5,098 nucleotides of DNA, taken from positions 1-5,098 of the forward strand of contig CAMWLH010000189.1 in assembly GCA_947175045.1 (NCBI GenBank), written 5' to 3'. Positions 1 to 4,990 of this stretch are shown one piece after another. Numbering within the stretch: position 1 is the stretch's first letter; each line of letters begins with the position of its first letter. Below the pieces are notes generated by a model. The model was not told the origin of the DNA. It saw only the letters and a program-made list of their open reading frames with translations, and ran no database searches. Position numbers and translations under genes: made by a program. The stretch is from an uncultured Clostridia bacterium. GTDB lineage: Bacteria > Bacillota > Clostridia > Oscillospirales > Ruminococcaceae.

Positions 1-186
1 CGGCGAGCATATCGGCGCGTCGCTCACGCAGACGGAACAATTCGCCGTACCGCCGCGCATTTCGGGTCCGTATGAGGGCAGCCAGGATACCTCGCGTCCG
101 TCCATCAGTCCGAAGTAGGCCAGCATTTTCCCCGCGAACAGTATGCCCTGCCCGCCAAATCCCGCAAGAATAATTTCCTCAGTCAT
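1..186 (-). CDS. korC: 2-oxoacid:ferredoxin oxidoreductase gamma subunit (KorC/VorC type), N-terminal part only
   Basis: Sixty-two N-terminal residues are visible; the rest lies beyond the left edge of the window. The protein starts [20 protein letters not shown], containing the glycine-rich GFGGQG turn (residues 9-14) that opens the POR gamma-domain Rossmann-like fold. It continues with the family hallmark [13 protein letters not shown] (about 38-50). In this family the gamma subunit helps form the CoA- and substrate-binding part of the heterotetramer. The ATG overlaps the beta-subunit stop in an ATGA junction, and a GGAGG sits about 10 nt upstream inside the beta gene, so translation is probably coupled. 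Full-length relatives are roughly 180 aa. Family assignment is firm. The exact 2-oxoacid (2-oxoglutarate, branched-chain oxoacid or other) cannot be read from this fragment. Confidence 0.93.
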   Translation of the reverse strand, partial: MTEEIILAGFGGQGILFAGKMLAYFGLMDGREVSWLPSYGPEMRGGTANCSVCVSDAPICSP

Positions 187-923
187 CGTATCGCGCCCTC
201 CTTGTAAACTCCGAGCGGATAATAGGGGATCATGTTCTCCTTAAGCCACTCCAACGACTCCACGGGGGACTTTCCCCAGTTGGTGGGGCAGGTGGAAAGA
301 ACCTCTATCAGCGAGAAGCCCTGCTTGTTCTTCTGGAACTCAAAGCCCTTGCGTATCGCCGCCTTTGCCTTGCGGACGTTGGCGGGATCGGTCACCGTAA
401 CCCTCTCCGCGAGCGCCACGCCGCTCACCTGAGACAATATCTCGCAAACCTTCACGGGGAAGCCCTCAACATCGGTGCTTCTTCCGTAGGGAGTGGTCTG
501 CGTTACCTGCCCCGGCAGGGTGGTGGGAGCCATTTGACCGCCCGTCATACCGTAGGTGGTGTTGTTTATGAATATCACGGTTATGTTCTCGCCGCGGGTC
601 GCTGCGTGAACGGTCTCCGCCGTTCCTATAGCCGCGAGATCGCCGTCGCCCTGATAGGTAAACACGAATTTGTCGGGATTGGCTCTTTTTACGCCCGTAG
701 CCACCGCGGGAGCACGTCCGTGAGCCGCCTCTATCATATCGCAGTTGAAATAATCATACGCCATAACGGAGCAGCCTACGGGGCAGATTCCTATCGTATC
801 TCCCTCTATTCCCATCTCGTCGATCACCTCCGCCACCAGTCTGTGCACGATACCGTGCGTGCAGCCGGGGCAGTAATGCAGGGGGATATCCGTCAACGCG
901 TGGGGTTTATTAAAATCGGGCAT
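183..923 (-). CDS. korB: 2-oxoacid:ferredoxin oxidoreductase beta subunit, thiamine diphosphate-binding
   Basis: This 246-aa subunit has the normal length for a KorB/VorA-type beta chain. It binds thiamine diphosphate-Mg and carries out decarboxylation of the 2-oxoacid. Visible motifs are HYCPGCTHG (residues 16-24) with two putative cluster cysteines (C18, C21), and GICPVGCS (45-52). The TPP/Mg motif starts GDGD (92-95) and ends at [11 protein letters not shown] (120-130). A further CP at 212-213 precedes NW. In structurally known relatives, cysteines at equivalent places (about C18, C21, C51, C212) hold the catalytic [4Fe-4S] cluster; this mapping is by motif only. The start lies one base after the alpha-subunit stop, with AGGAG about 9 nt upstream. 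The TGA overlaps the gamma-subunit ATG. Automated pipelines may name it simply thiamine pyrophosphate-dependent enzyme. Confidence 0.95.
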   Translation of the reverse strand: MPDFNKPHALTDIPLHYCPGCTHGIVHRLVAEVIDEMGIEGDTIGICPVGCSVMAYDYFNCDMIEAAHGRAPAVATGVKRANPDKFVFTYQGDGDLAAIGTAETVHAATRGENITVIFINNTTYGMTGGQMAPTTLPGQVTQTTPYGRSTDVEGFPVKVCEILSQVSGVALAERVTVTDPANVRKAKAAIRKGFEFQKNKQGFSLIEVLSTCPTNWGKSPVESLEWLKENMIPYYPLGVYKEGAIR

Positions 924-924
924 T

Positions 925-1989
925 TTACTCCGCTCCTTTCATAGTCTTTATTTTCGCGAGTATCTCCGAGGGCTTGGGGACTACTCCGCCCGTTCTTCCG
1001 AAAAACTCAACGGGCAGTCGGCACTCCAGCGCCAGCTTTACGTCGTCAACCATCTGTCCCATGGACATTTCAGTCACCAATACCTTTTTAGCTGTTTTGC
1101 ACGCCGCTTTCAGTTCCTTTTCGGGGTAGGGGTACAGCGTTATCGGGCGCGCAAGCCCCGCCTTGATACCCTCCGCACGAGCCTGCTCCACCGCGGCCTT
1201 GGCGAGCCTTGCCACCGAGCCGTAAGCCGCAACGACTATCTCCGCGTCATCGCAAAGGTAGCTCTCCAGCTCCGGGAGCTCCTCCTTGACCTTCTCGTAG
1301 CGCTTGAAGCGCTCCACATTGTACTGCTCCAGCTCGTCCGCCTGGAGGTACAGCGAATTTATTATATTATGCGGGCGCTTGTTTCCGTGACCGTTGGTAG
1401 CCCAGGGCTTTCCCGACGCGTCAGACATCTTTATCTCCTTGTCCTCGAACACTACGGGCTCCATCATCTGACCCAGCAGACCGTCCGCAAGTATCAGCGC
1501 GGGCATTCTGTACTTGTCCGCCATATCGAACGCCTTTCCCATATAGTCCGCCATCTCCTGCACGCTCGAAGGAGCGTACACGATATTCTGGAAATCTCCG
1601 TGACCCAGCGCTCTCGTTGCCTGCCAGTAGTCCGACTGGCTCGGCTGTATTCCGCCCAGCCCGGGACCTCCGCGCATTACGTTGACTATTACCGCGGGAA
1701 GATCGGAGCCCGCTATATAGCTCACGCCCTCACCCTTAAGCGATATTCCCGGGGAGGAGGAGCTCGTCATGCAGCGTATCCCCGAGCTTGCGCAGCCGTA
1801 CACCATATTTATTGCCGCAACCTCGCTCTCCGCCTGAAGAAACACGCCGCCAACCTTGGGCATTCTCTTAGCCATATAGGCGGAAATTTCCGTCTGTGGC
1901 GTGATGGGATACCCGAAAAAACACTTGCAGCCCGCTCTTATAGCCGCCTCGGCAAGAGCCTCGTTGCCTTTCATCAGCATTCTTTCCAT
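925..1989 (-). CDS. vorB: 2-oxoacid:ferredoxin oxidoreductase alpha subunit (VorB/KorA family)
   Basis: The 354-aa protein matches the single-subunit alpha chain of Kor/Vor enzymes, often named 3-methyl-2-oxobutanoate dehydrogenase subunit VorB. The N-terminal pyruvate-ferredoxin-oxidoreductase domain (about 12-180) holds GYPITPQTE (26-34), whose ITP segment helps bind substrate and cofactor. It also holds the stretch around SSSSPGISLKGEG (76-88) and RGGPGLGG (106-113). The C-terminal transketolase-like domain (about 248-350) shows VVAAYGSVARLAK (252-264), RPITLYP (281-287) and GRTGG (331-335). I place the start at the ATG at 1989, which overlaps the delta-subunit TAA as TAATG and has AGGAGG 9 nt upstream. 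The longer frame to 2061 would run back through the ferredoxin gene. Residues 181-247 form a charged linker typical of VorB. The VorB label does not prove branched-chain oxoacid specificity; 2-oxoglutarate is equally possible. Confidence 0.95.
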   Translation of the reverse strand: MERMLMKGNEALAEAAIRAGCKCFFGYPITPQTEISAYMAKRMPKVGGVFLQAESEVAAINMVYGCASSGIRCMTSSSSPGISLKGEGVSYIAGSDLPAVIVNVMRGGPGLGGIQPSQSDYWQATRALGHGDFQNIVYAPSSVQEMADYMGKAFDMADKYRMPALILADGLLGQMMEPVVFEDKEIKMSDASGKPWATNGHGNKRPHNIINSLYLQADELEQYNVERFKRYEKVKEELPELESYLCDDAEIVVAAYGSVARLAKAAVEQARAEGIKAGLARPITLYPYPEKELKAACKTAKKVLVTEMSMGQMVDDVKLALECRLPVEFFGRTGGVVPKPSEILAKIKTMKGAE

Positions 1990-2201
1990 TACTTTTCCCC
2001 TCCTCGTATGGTTATCGCGCAGTCGGGACACATCATCGCGCACATCGTGCAGGCGATACAAGCGTCCTGGTCAATACACACCGCGGTGTAGTATCCCTTT
2101 TTATTCAGCTTCTCATGCTGTATCTCCACGATCCTTTTCGGACAGGCGGTAACGCACAGCCCGCACCCTTTGCAGATGTCAAATTCAACAGTCATCTTCA
2201 T
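1989..2201 (-). CDS. korD: 2-oxoacid:ferredoxin oxidoreductase delta subunit, 2x[4Fe-4S] ferredoxin
   Basis: This 70-aa bacterial-type ferredoxin subunit passes electrons from the TPP-linked cluster of the complex to free ferredoxin. Two classic four-cysteine sets are seen: CKGCGLCVTACP (C10, C13, C16, C20) and CIACTMCAMMCP (C48, C51, C54, C58). Each should bind one [4Fe-4S] cluster. Two extra cysteines (C42, C61) lie outside the motifs. The frame stays open upstream to about 2294, but that part lies in a structured intergenic repeat and is rejected as coding. Three close ATGs exist at 2207, 2201 and 2195. The one at 2201 lies 8 nt after AGGAG (2210-2214), the best spacing, and gives MKMTVEFDICKGC. 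The gene opens the delta-alpha-beta-gamma order typical of korDABC clusters, and its stop overlaps the alpha start. Confidence 0.94.
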   Translation of the reverse strand: MKMTVEFDICKGCGLCVTACPKRIVEIQHEKLNKKGYYTAVCIDQDACIACTMCAMMCPDCAITIRGGEK

Positions 2202-2217
2202 AATCATCTCTCCTGAT

Positions 2218-2319
2218 CTTAAAAATTTCCCGCACCGTGCGAGCTGCGCTCGCACTGCCGGGCTGTGAAAGCTCCGCATTCGCTCCGCTTCCACAGCTTG
2301 CTGCGGAAAAATCCTGCGT
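2218..2319 (-). repeat. Structured intergenic repeat, copy B
   Basis: This roughly 100-bp GC-rich element fills most of the 173-bp spacer before the ferredoxin gene. Read on the transcribed minus strand, it begins ACGCAGGATTTTTCCGC. It then has a 10-bp arm pair (2263-2272 with 2287-2296, 14-base loop) and an 8-bp perfect hairpin (2237-2244 with 2248-2255). It ends GGTGCGGGAAATTTTTAAG, just before the AGGAG of the next gene. The 10-bp arm has an A/C mismatch on the plus strand but a G-U wobble on the minus strand, so it pairs better in the operon transcript. The same three landmarks (AT-core palindrome, CGGAGCGAA core, AAATTTTT end) recur in the same order at 3057-3145. No terminator-type T tract directly follows a stem. 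Confidence 0.6.
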
Positions 2320-2374
2320 GGGCGGTCAACTGATGTATGCTTTCAGCCCCTAAATGCGTTTATTTATGTATCTC

Positions 2375-3040
2375 TTAAATATACCCTCGTACATATATCA
2401 TACCGTCGGTTATATCATACTCGATACAGTGCTTCTTAAGCCCGTCGCACAGTTCCTTTGTGAAATCCTGAGAGGCAGTGTTTTCCGCCGAGGAAACGGG
2501 ATTTATCACGATATACTCGATAAGCGGCAGCAGGAAATCCGGCAGCTTCTCGCAGCTCCAGTCATAGCTCCAGTCGATCTCATACTTTTCCTCGGCGCTC
2601 TTGTCCAGCCACTTCACTCCGTAAGCCAGGAAACCCGTAGGTATCTCCTCGCCCATAAAGCCTATTAGCTCGTGCCACTTCGCGTTGCTCATGCGACCCG
2701 TCAGACCGCGTTCCCGCACAAGCGCCGCGGCTCTTTCCCTGTGGGACTTCTGTCTGTCATACGCGCCCTGCGCTATCCTCTCGCAGGACTGTGACAACTC
2801 AGCCACAAAGCTGTCAAAATATATCTCGCCGCGCTTCTTCGCGTTTCCGAAAAACCTGTGATACAGCACCGAATTGTCCTTCTGCACCGAAATATGCATG
2901 GTATCGCCTATCTCATACGCGGTCAGCCTTACGTCGCTTTCCCACCTCAGGCGGAACAGTATCCCCATATTCGAATCTTCCTCGGAAAGCTCCATCAGCT
3001 CCCCATCATGATTATCAAACTCATACCCGCAAATCTTCAT
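2375..3040 (-). CDS. Hypothetical protein, 221 aa, two apparent modules, function unknown
   Basis: I do not recognise a characterised family. The frame is open for 221 codons with an ideal AAGGAG five bases before the ATG, so it is very likely a real gene. It appears soluble, with no signal peptide and no membrane segment. Residues 1-85 look like a compact beta-rich domain, ending near IYFDSFVAEL. Residues 86-115 are a charged, probably helical linker rich in Arg and Glu. From 117 a second module begins MSNAKWHELIGFM and contains GVKWLDKSAEEKYEIDWSYDW. The N-x-KW-x-EL pattern and Trp/acidic composition faintly recall small uncharacterised families such as DUF6678, a weak memory-based resemblance only. 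The gene lies between the ATPase and the oxidoreductase subunits, flanked on each side by related intergenic repeats. It has no obvious link to 2-oxoacid oxidation and may be a later insertion. Confidence 0.8.
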   Translation of the reverse strand: MKICGYEFDNHDGELMELSEEDSNMGILFRLRWESDVRLTAYEIGDTMHISVQKDNSVLYHRFFGNAKKRGEIYFDSFVAELSQSCERIAQGAYDRQKSHRERAAALVRERGLTGRMSNAKWHELIGFMGEEIPTGFLAYGVKWLDKSAEEKYEIDWSYDWSCEKLPDFLLPLIEYIVINPVSSAENTASQDFTKELCDGLKKHCIEYDITDGMIYVRGYI

Positions 3041-3044
3041 TTTA

Positions 3045-3050
3045 TCTCCT
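3045..3050 (-). promoter_or_regulatory. Strong ribosome binding site of the unknown gene
   Basis: The minus strand reads AAGGAGATAAAATG. The AAGGAG lies five bases before the ATG at 3040, which fixes the start of the 221-aa gene. A TATAAT lies just upstream of it but cannot usefully act as a -10 box, because transcription would then begin inside the ribosome site. Confidence 0.8.
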
Positions 3051-3056
3051 TATTAT

Positions 3057-3145
3057 AAAAAATTTTTCTGCGACCCGCCAGCCACGTCTCACCCCGCTTC
3101 GCTCCGTTACCCGGTGTCAGGCTCTCGCGGAAAATTTTCCCGCGT
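3057..3145 (-). repeat. Structured intergenic repeat, copy A
   Basis: This roughly 90-bp element occupies most of the 162-bp spacer between the ATPase and the unknown gene. On the minus strand it opens with an AT-core palindrome (3126-3144), GGAAAATTTTCC flanked by CGC/GCG with one bulged base. It has a central CGGAGCGAAGCGG inside a weak CACC/GGTG stem, and ends GGTCGCAGAAAAATTTTTT just before the AAGGAG of the next gene. Order, orientation and placement match copy B at 2218-2319, although the sequence between landmarks has diverged. The remaining spacer bases (3146-3202) show nothing I can name. A 64-codon open frame across this spacer is low-complexity and basic, and I do not treat it as a gene. 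Confidence 0.55.
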
Positions 3146-3202
3146 TGGCGAAACGTTGCTCTTTTCATATGCTGCTTTTGTGCGTGAGTTGTGCGTCGAT
3201 AT

Positions 3203-3853
3203 TTATTTCTCCTCCCAAAAGGGTCTAACATAAACCTCCACGGGATAGGCGTCAGACACGTTTAGATCCCGCCTTGCCGCGGTGAATGCCACGGGAATAC
3301 CCGCCGCCCGCGCGCACTGCTCCGCGTAATCGCGGGAGCTTTCCACGTCTTCAACAGTAGTGCTCTCCCCAAGATTGGAGCAATTGACTATTCCAGTTGC
3401 CTTAAGCCCCGAAGCCCGCTCTATATCCCGCAGAAGCTCCACAGCCTCTTCGGGGGTGTGGGTGAGATACCGATACTTGTTCACCACATACAGCATATCG
3501 CAGCCCCTTGAAGAAAGCAGGGCGGCATACTGCCCGAGTGCCAAAGCCCCCGAGTCGTCGCCGCCCACGTCAAGAATTACCCTGTAATTGTCCAGCAAAG
3601 CCTCCATATCAATACACAGCGACGGAATATCCAGGTTCGTATTGGCGAACTGCGGCGCTGACATACGGATATTGTGACGCTCGAAAAACTCCCCGAAATC
3701 CGCCGTGCGGAAATAGGGATTAACTATATCCAGATCGACAACGCAGACAGGCTCGCCCTTTCCCGCGCAGTCCAGCGCGAGATTGACCGCAATATTTGTC
3801 TTTCCCGAGCCGTAATGACCCGTTATGACGACCGCCCTGCCAAAATCAAACAT
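3203..3853 (-). CDS. SIMIBI-class P-loop ATPase (CobQ/CobB/MinD/ParA-type nucleotide-binding domain)
   Basis: This 216-aa soluble protein consists almost only of a nucleotide-binding domain. The N-terminal strand leads into a Walker A loop, GHYGSGKTN (12-20, with G12, G17, K18, T19). The segment VVDLDIVNPYFRTAD (38-52) resembles the switch I region of MinD/ParA/Mrp enzymes, and VILDVGGDD (92-100) supplies the Walker B aspartate. IVNCSN (155-160) sits where the base-recognition loop is expected. The signature lysine of the deviant ParA Walker A (KGG) is absent, with H13 in that region, and there is no Mrp/ApbC-type C-terminal CxxC. GGAG lies 7 nt before the ATG. The gene starts 15 bp after the zinc-ribbon gene, so the two are probably cotranscribed. 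Position upstream of the oxidoreductase suggests, without proof, a role in maturation, metal or cofactor delivery, or regulation of that enzyme. Confidence 0.9.
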   Translation of the reverse strand: MFDFGRAVVITGHYGSGKTNIAVNLALDCAGKGEPVCVVDLDIVNPYFRTADFGEFFERHNIRMSAPQFANTNLDIPSLCIDMEALLDNYRVILDVGGDDSGALALGQYAALLSSRGCDMLYVVNKYRYLTHTPEEAVELLRDIERASGLKATGIVNCSNLGESTTVEDVESSRDYAEQCARAAGIPVAFTAARRDLNVSDAYPVEVYVRPFWEEK

Positions 3854-3868
3854 TTCTTATCTCCGAAA

Positions 3869-4360
3869 TCAATAATAGTAGTAGGAGGATTCCAATATCT
3901 CGCTCAATCCAATGCCCATGCATCCCACGCAGGACAGCCCGATGATCATGCTTGCCGCAAAAATTATAACCCATGCCAGCAGCATACCGCGCGCAAAATT
4001 CTTCTTGGGCTGAGGAGTATCACCGAAAGCCCATACCAACAGAAAAATAAGACCGATAATACCCAGCTGTGAAAGAATCAGCGTTCCTACCCACTGACCT
4101 ACCGTCATGTTCTCCGTGCGCTCAAAGTTCACGTTGGCATTCTGAGGATAATTCGGCATGGGCGCATAGTTGGCGTTATTGTTGTATGTAGGCTGAGAAT
4201 AGCCCGCGGGCTGCGAACCTCCCATAGGCTGCGACGGATTTGCGGTCGGCATTACGTCCTCCTGCTTATTGAGATTTACCGCGCTCTCCATCGGCGCTCC
4301 GCACTGGGGACAAAAACTGCCGCTTACAAGACTGCCGCACTTACTGCAAAATCTTTCCAT
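3869..4360 (-). CDS. Zinc-ribbon domain membrane protein, two transmembrane segments
   Basis: This 163-aa protein begins MERFCSKCGSLVSGSFCPQC, a short zinc ribbon with two CxxC pairs (C5/C8 and C17/C20) that probably binds one Zn. Residues 30-84 are a disordered linker rich in Asn, Pro, Gln, Tyr and Gly, with repeated QP units. Two hydrophobic segments follow (about 90-112 and 125-150), separated by a short basic loop, GDTPQPKKNFARG. The tail is short and ends in four tyrosines. Many Firmicutes carry such zinc-ribbon plus hydrophobic-pair proteins of unknown role. The ribbon would face the cytoplasm if the N terminus is inside. GAGGT lies 6 nt before the ATG. It is the first gene after a strong promoter and is followed 15 bp later by the ATPase, so it leads the putative operon. 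No enzymatic function is assigned. Confidence 0.88.
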   Translation of the reverse strand: MERFCSKCGSLVSGSFCPQCGAPMESAVNLNKQEDVMPTANPSQPMGGSQPAGYSQPTYNNNANYAPMPNYPQNANVNFERTENMTVGQWVGTLILSQLGIIGLIFLLVWAFGDTPQPKKNFARGMLLAWVIIFAASMIIGLSCVGCMGIGLSEILESSYYYY

Positions 4361-4390
4361 ATTATAACCTCACAAATCAATTTTATGCTC

Positions 4391-4420
4391 GTACCCTCGG
4401 CGGTTTCCCCCAAAGTGTAC
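4391..4420 (-). promoter_or_regulatory. Possible stem-loop in the 5' leader of the zinc-ribbon gene
   Basis: Read on the minus strand, GTAC at the start and end of this segment pair. Within it, CTTTGG pairs with CCGAGG (allowing two G-U pairs) and GG pairs with CC around an AAA loop. This gives about 12 pairs with one bulge and one mismatch. It would begin about 9 nt after the predicted transcription start and end about 30 nt before the start codon. No T tract follows, so it is not an intrinsic terminator. It may protect the 5' end of the mRNA or bind a regulator. It matches no riboswitch class I can recognise. Confidence 0.35.
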
Positions 4421-4435
4421 AAATTCTTTAACTAT

Positions 4436-4464
4436 ATCATAACACACTTTTACGATTTTGTCAA
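4436..4464 (-). promoter_or_regulatory. Sigma-70/SigA-type promoter for the zinc-ribbon/ATPase/oxidoreductase gene run
   Basis: On the minus strand the -35 hexamer TTGACA (4459-4464, perfect consensus) is followed by exactly 17 bases and the -10 hexamer TATGAT (4436-4441, five of six). Transcription should start near 4429, giving a leader of about 70 nt before the zinc-ribbon ATG at 4360. The surrounding DNA is AT-rich, unlike the flanking genes. No comparable promoter was seen in the two downstream spacers, so this may drive the whole run to the gamma subunit and beyond. Confidence 0.85.
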
Positions 4465-4512
4465 TATGAATTATCTATAAAGATATTTTTCGCAAAGCGG
4501 AACAACTGTCGG

Positions 4513-4932
4513 CTACTTAGTCAGCCACTGACTCATTCCCGCGCCCAGTACCTCATTTGGGCGGGTTTTGAAACCGAATTGCTTATAAAACGGCTCCTTC
4601 CCCGTTGCCGACATCAGGTAAAGGGCTATCATTTCGCCCTCGCATAATGTGGAGCGCATAAACTCCACGGTGCGCCGCATCAGCTCCGTTCCTATGCCGC
4701 GGTGCTGATACTCGGGGATAACTATAACGTCGGTGATGAAATTTGCATAGCTTCCGTCGGAGAGCACTCTTATCATGCCCACAGCTCTGCCCCCGTCGCG
4801 AACAACCGTAATATGAAACGCGTTGTTCAGCGCGTTTGAAGCGATCCTGTCTGAAAGCTGCATGAAGTTTACCTGCCGCCGCATTTCCTTGTACTCCTCC
4901 AGAGTAGGAGCTTTATCTATGTATTCCAGCAT
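4513..4932 (-). CDS. GNAT family N-acetyltransferase
   Basis: This 139-aa single-domain acetyltransferase would transfer acetyl from acetyl-CoA to an amine; the substrate is unknown. The acetyl-CoA pyrophosphate-binding motif A is clear: TDVIVIPEYQHRGIGTELM (67-85), with the Q/R-x-x-G-x-G signature as Q76, H77, R78, G79, I80, G81. Downstream, EPFYKQFGFKTRP (113-125) is the usual motif B tyrosine/phenylalanine region, and GAGMSQW (130-136) ends the fold. The start at 4932 has AGGAG at 4938-4942, five bases upstream. The frame is open to 5061, but that extension crosses a terminator hairpin and overlaps the end of the preceding gene in another frame, so it is rejected. The gene begins only 25 nt after the hairpin, leaving little room for its own promoter; it may depend on readthrough or on a promoter inside the upstream gene. 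Confidence 0.92.
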   Translation of the reverse strand: MLEYIDKAPTLEEYKEMRRQVNFMQLSDRIASNALNNAFHITVVRDGGRAVGMIRVLSDGSYANFITDVIVIPEYQHRGIGTELMRRTVEFMRSTLCEGEMIALYLMSATGKEPFYKQFGFKTRPNEVLGAGMSQWLTK

Positions 4933-4950
4933 TTTTTCTCCTGCCTTTTT

Positions 4951-4983
4951 TGTAAAATCAGCCGCCCGTCGGAGGGCGGCTGA
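4951..4983 (-). terminator. Intrinsic terminator after the partial upstream gene
   Basis: A perfect 10-bp inverted repeat, TCAGCCGCCC (4958-4967) with GGGCGGCTGA (4974-4983), encloses a six-base loop. On the minus strand it is followed by TTTTA (4957-4953). It starts 7 nt after the stop codon of the upstream gene. The stem is GC-rich, but the T tract is only four long before being broken, so termination may be partial. There is no T tract on the other side for plus-strand transcription. Confidence 0.75.
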
Positions 4984-4990
4984 AAGATCA

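Noticed and set aside
1990..2061. Longer alpha-subunit start at 2061
   Set aside because: It would overlap the ferredoxin second cluster region by 72 bases; the ATG at 1989 gives the family-typical N terminus and has AGGAGG upstream.
1369..2091. Long plus-strand open frame (240 codons) opposite the alpha subunit
   Set aside because: It is the antisense shadow of a clear VorB-type gene, His/Arg-rich and without recognisable domains. The same applies to the other plus-strand frames at 232-432, 534-944, 2354-2668, 2791-3228 and 3360-4072.
2202..2294. Longer ferredoxin start from inside the intergenic repeat
   Set aside because: The added residues are translated hairpin sequence, and the proper AGGAG lies 8 nt before the ATG at 2201.
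2321..2330. TTGACC in the spacer before the ferredoxin gene as a -35 box
   Set aside because: No -10-like hexamer at 16-18 bases downstream; the region there is the repeat palindrome.
3050..3055. TATAAT just upstream of the 221-aa gene as a -10 box
   Set aside because: No -35 lies 16-18 bases upstream, and transcription would begin inside the ribosome site.
3126..3144. AT-core palindrome of repeat A as an intrinsic terminator
   Set aside because: The T run lies within the palindrome rather than after a stem, and GC-rich sequence follows, so the architecture does not fit.
3037..3231. 64-codon minus-strand open frame over the spacer after the ATPase gene
   Set aside because: It is basic and low in information, runs through the repeat, overlaps genes at both ends and lacks a ribosome site.
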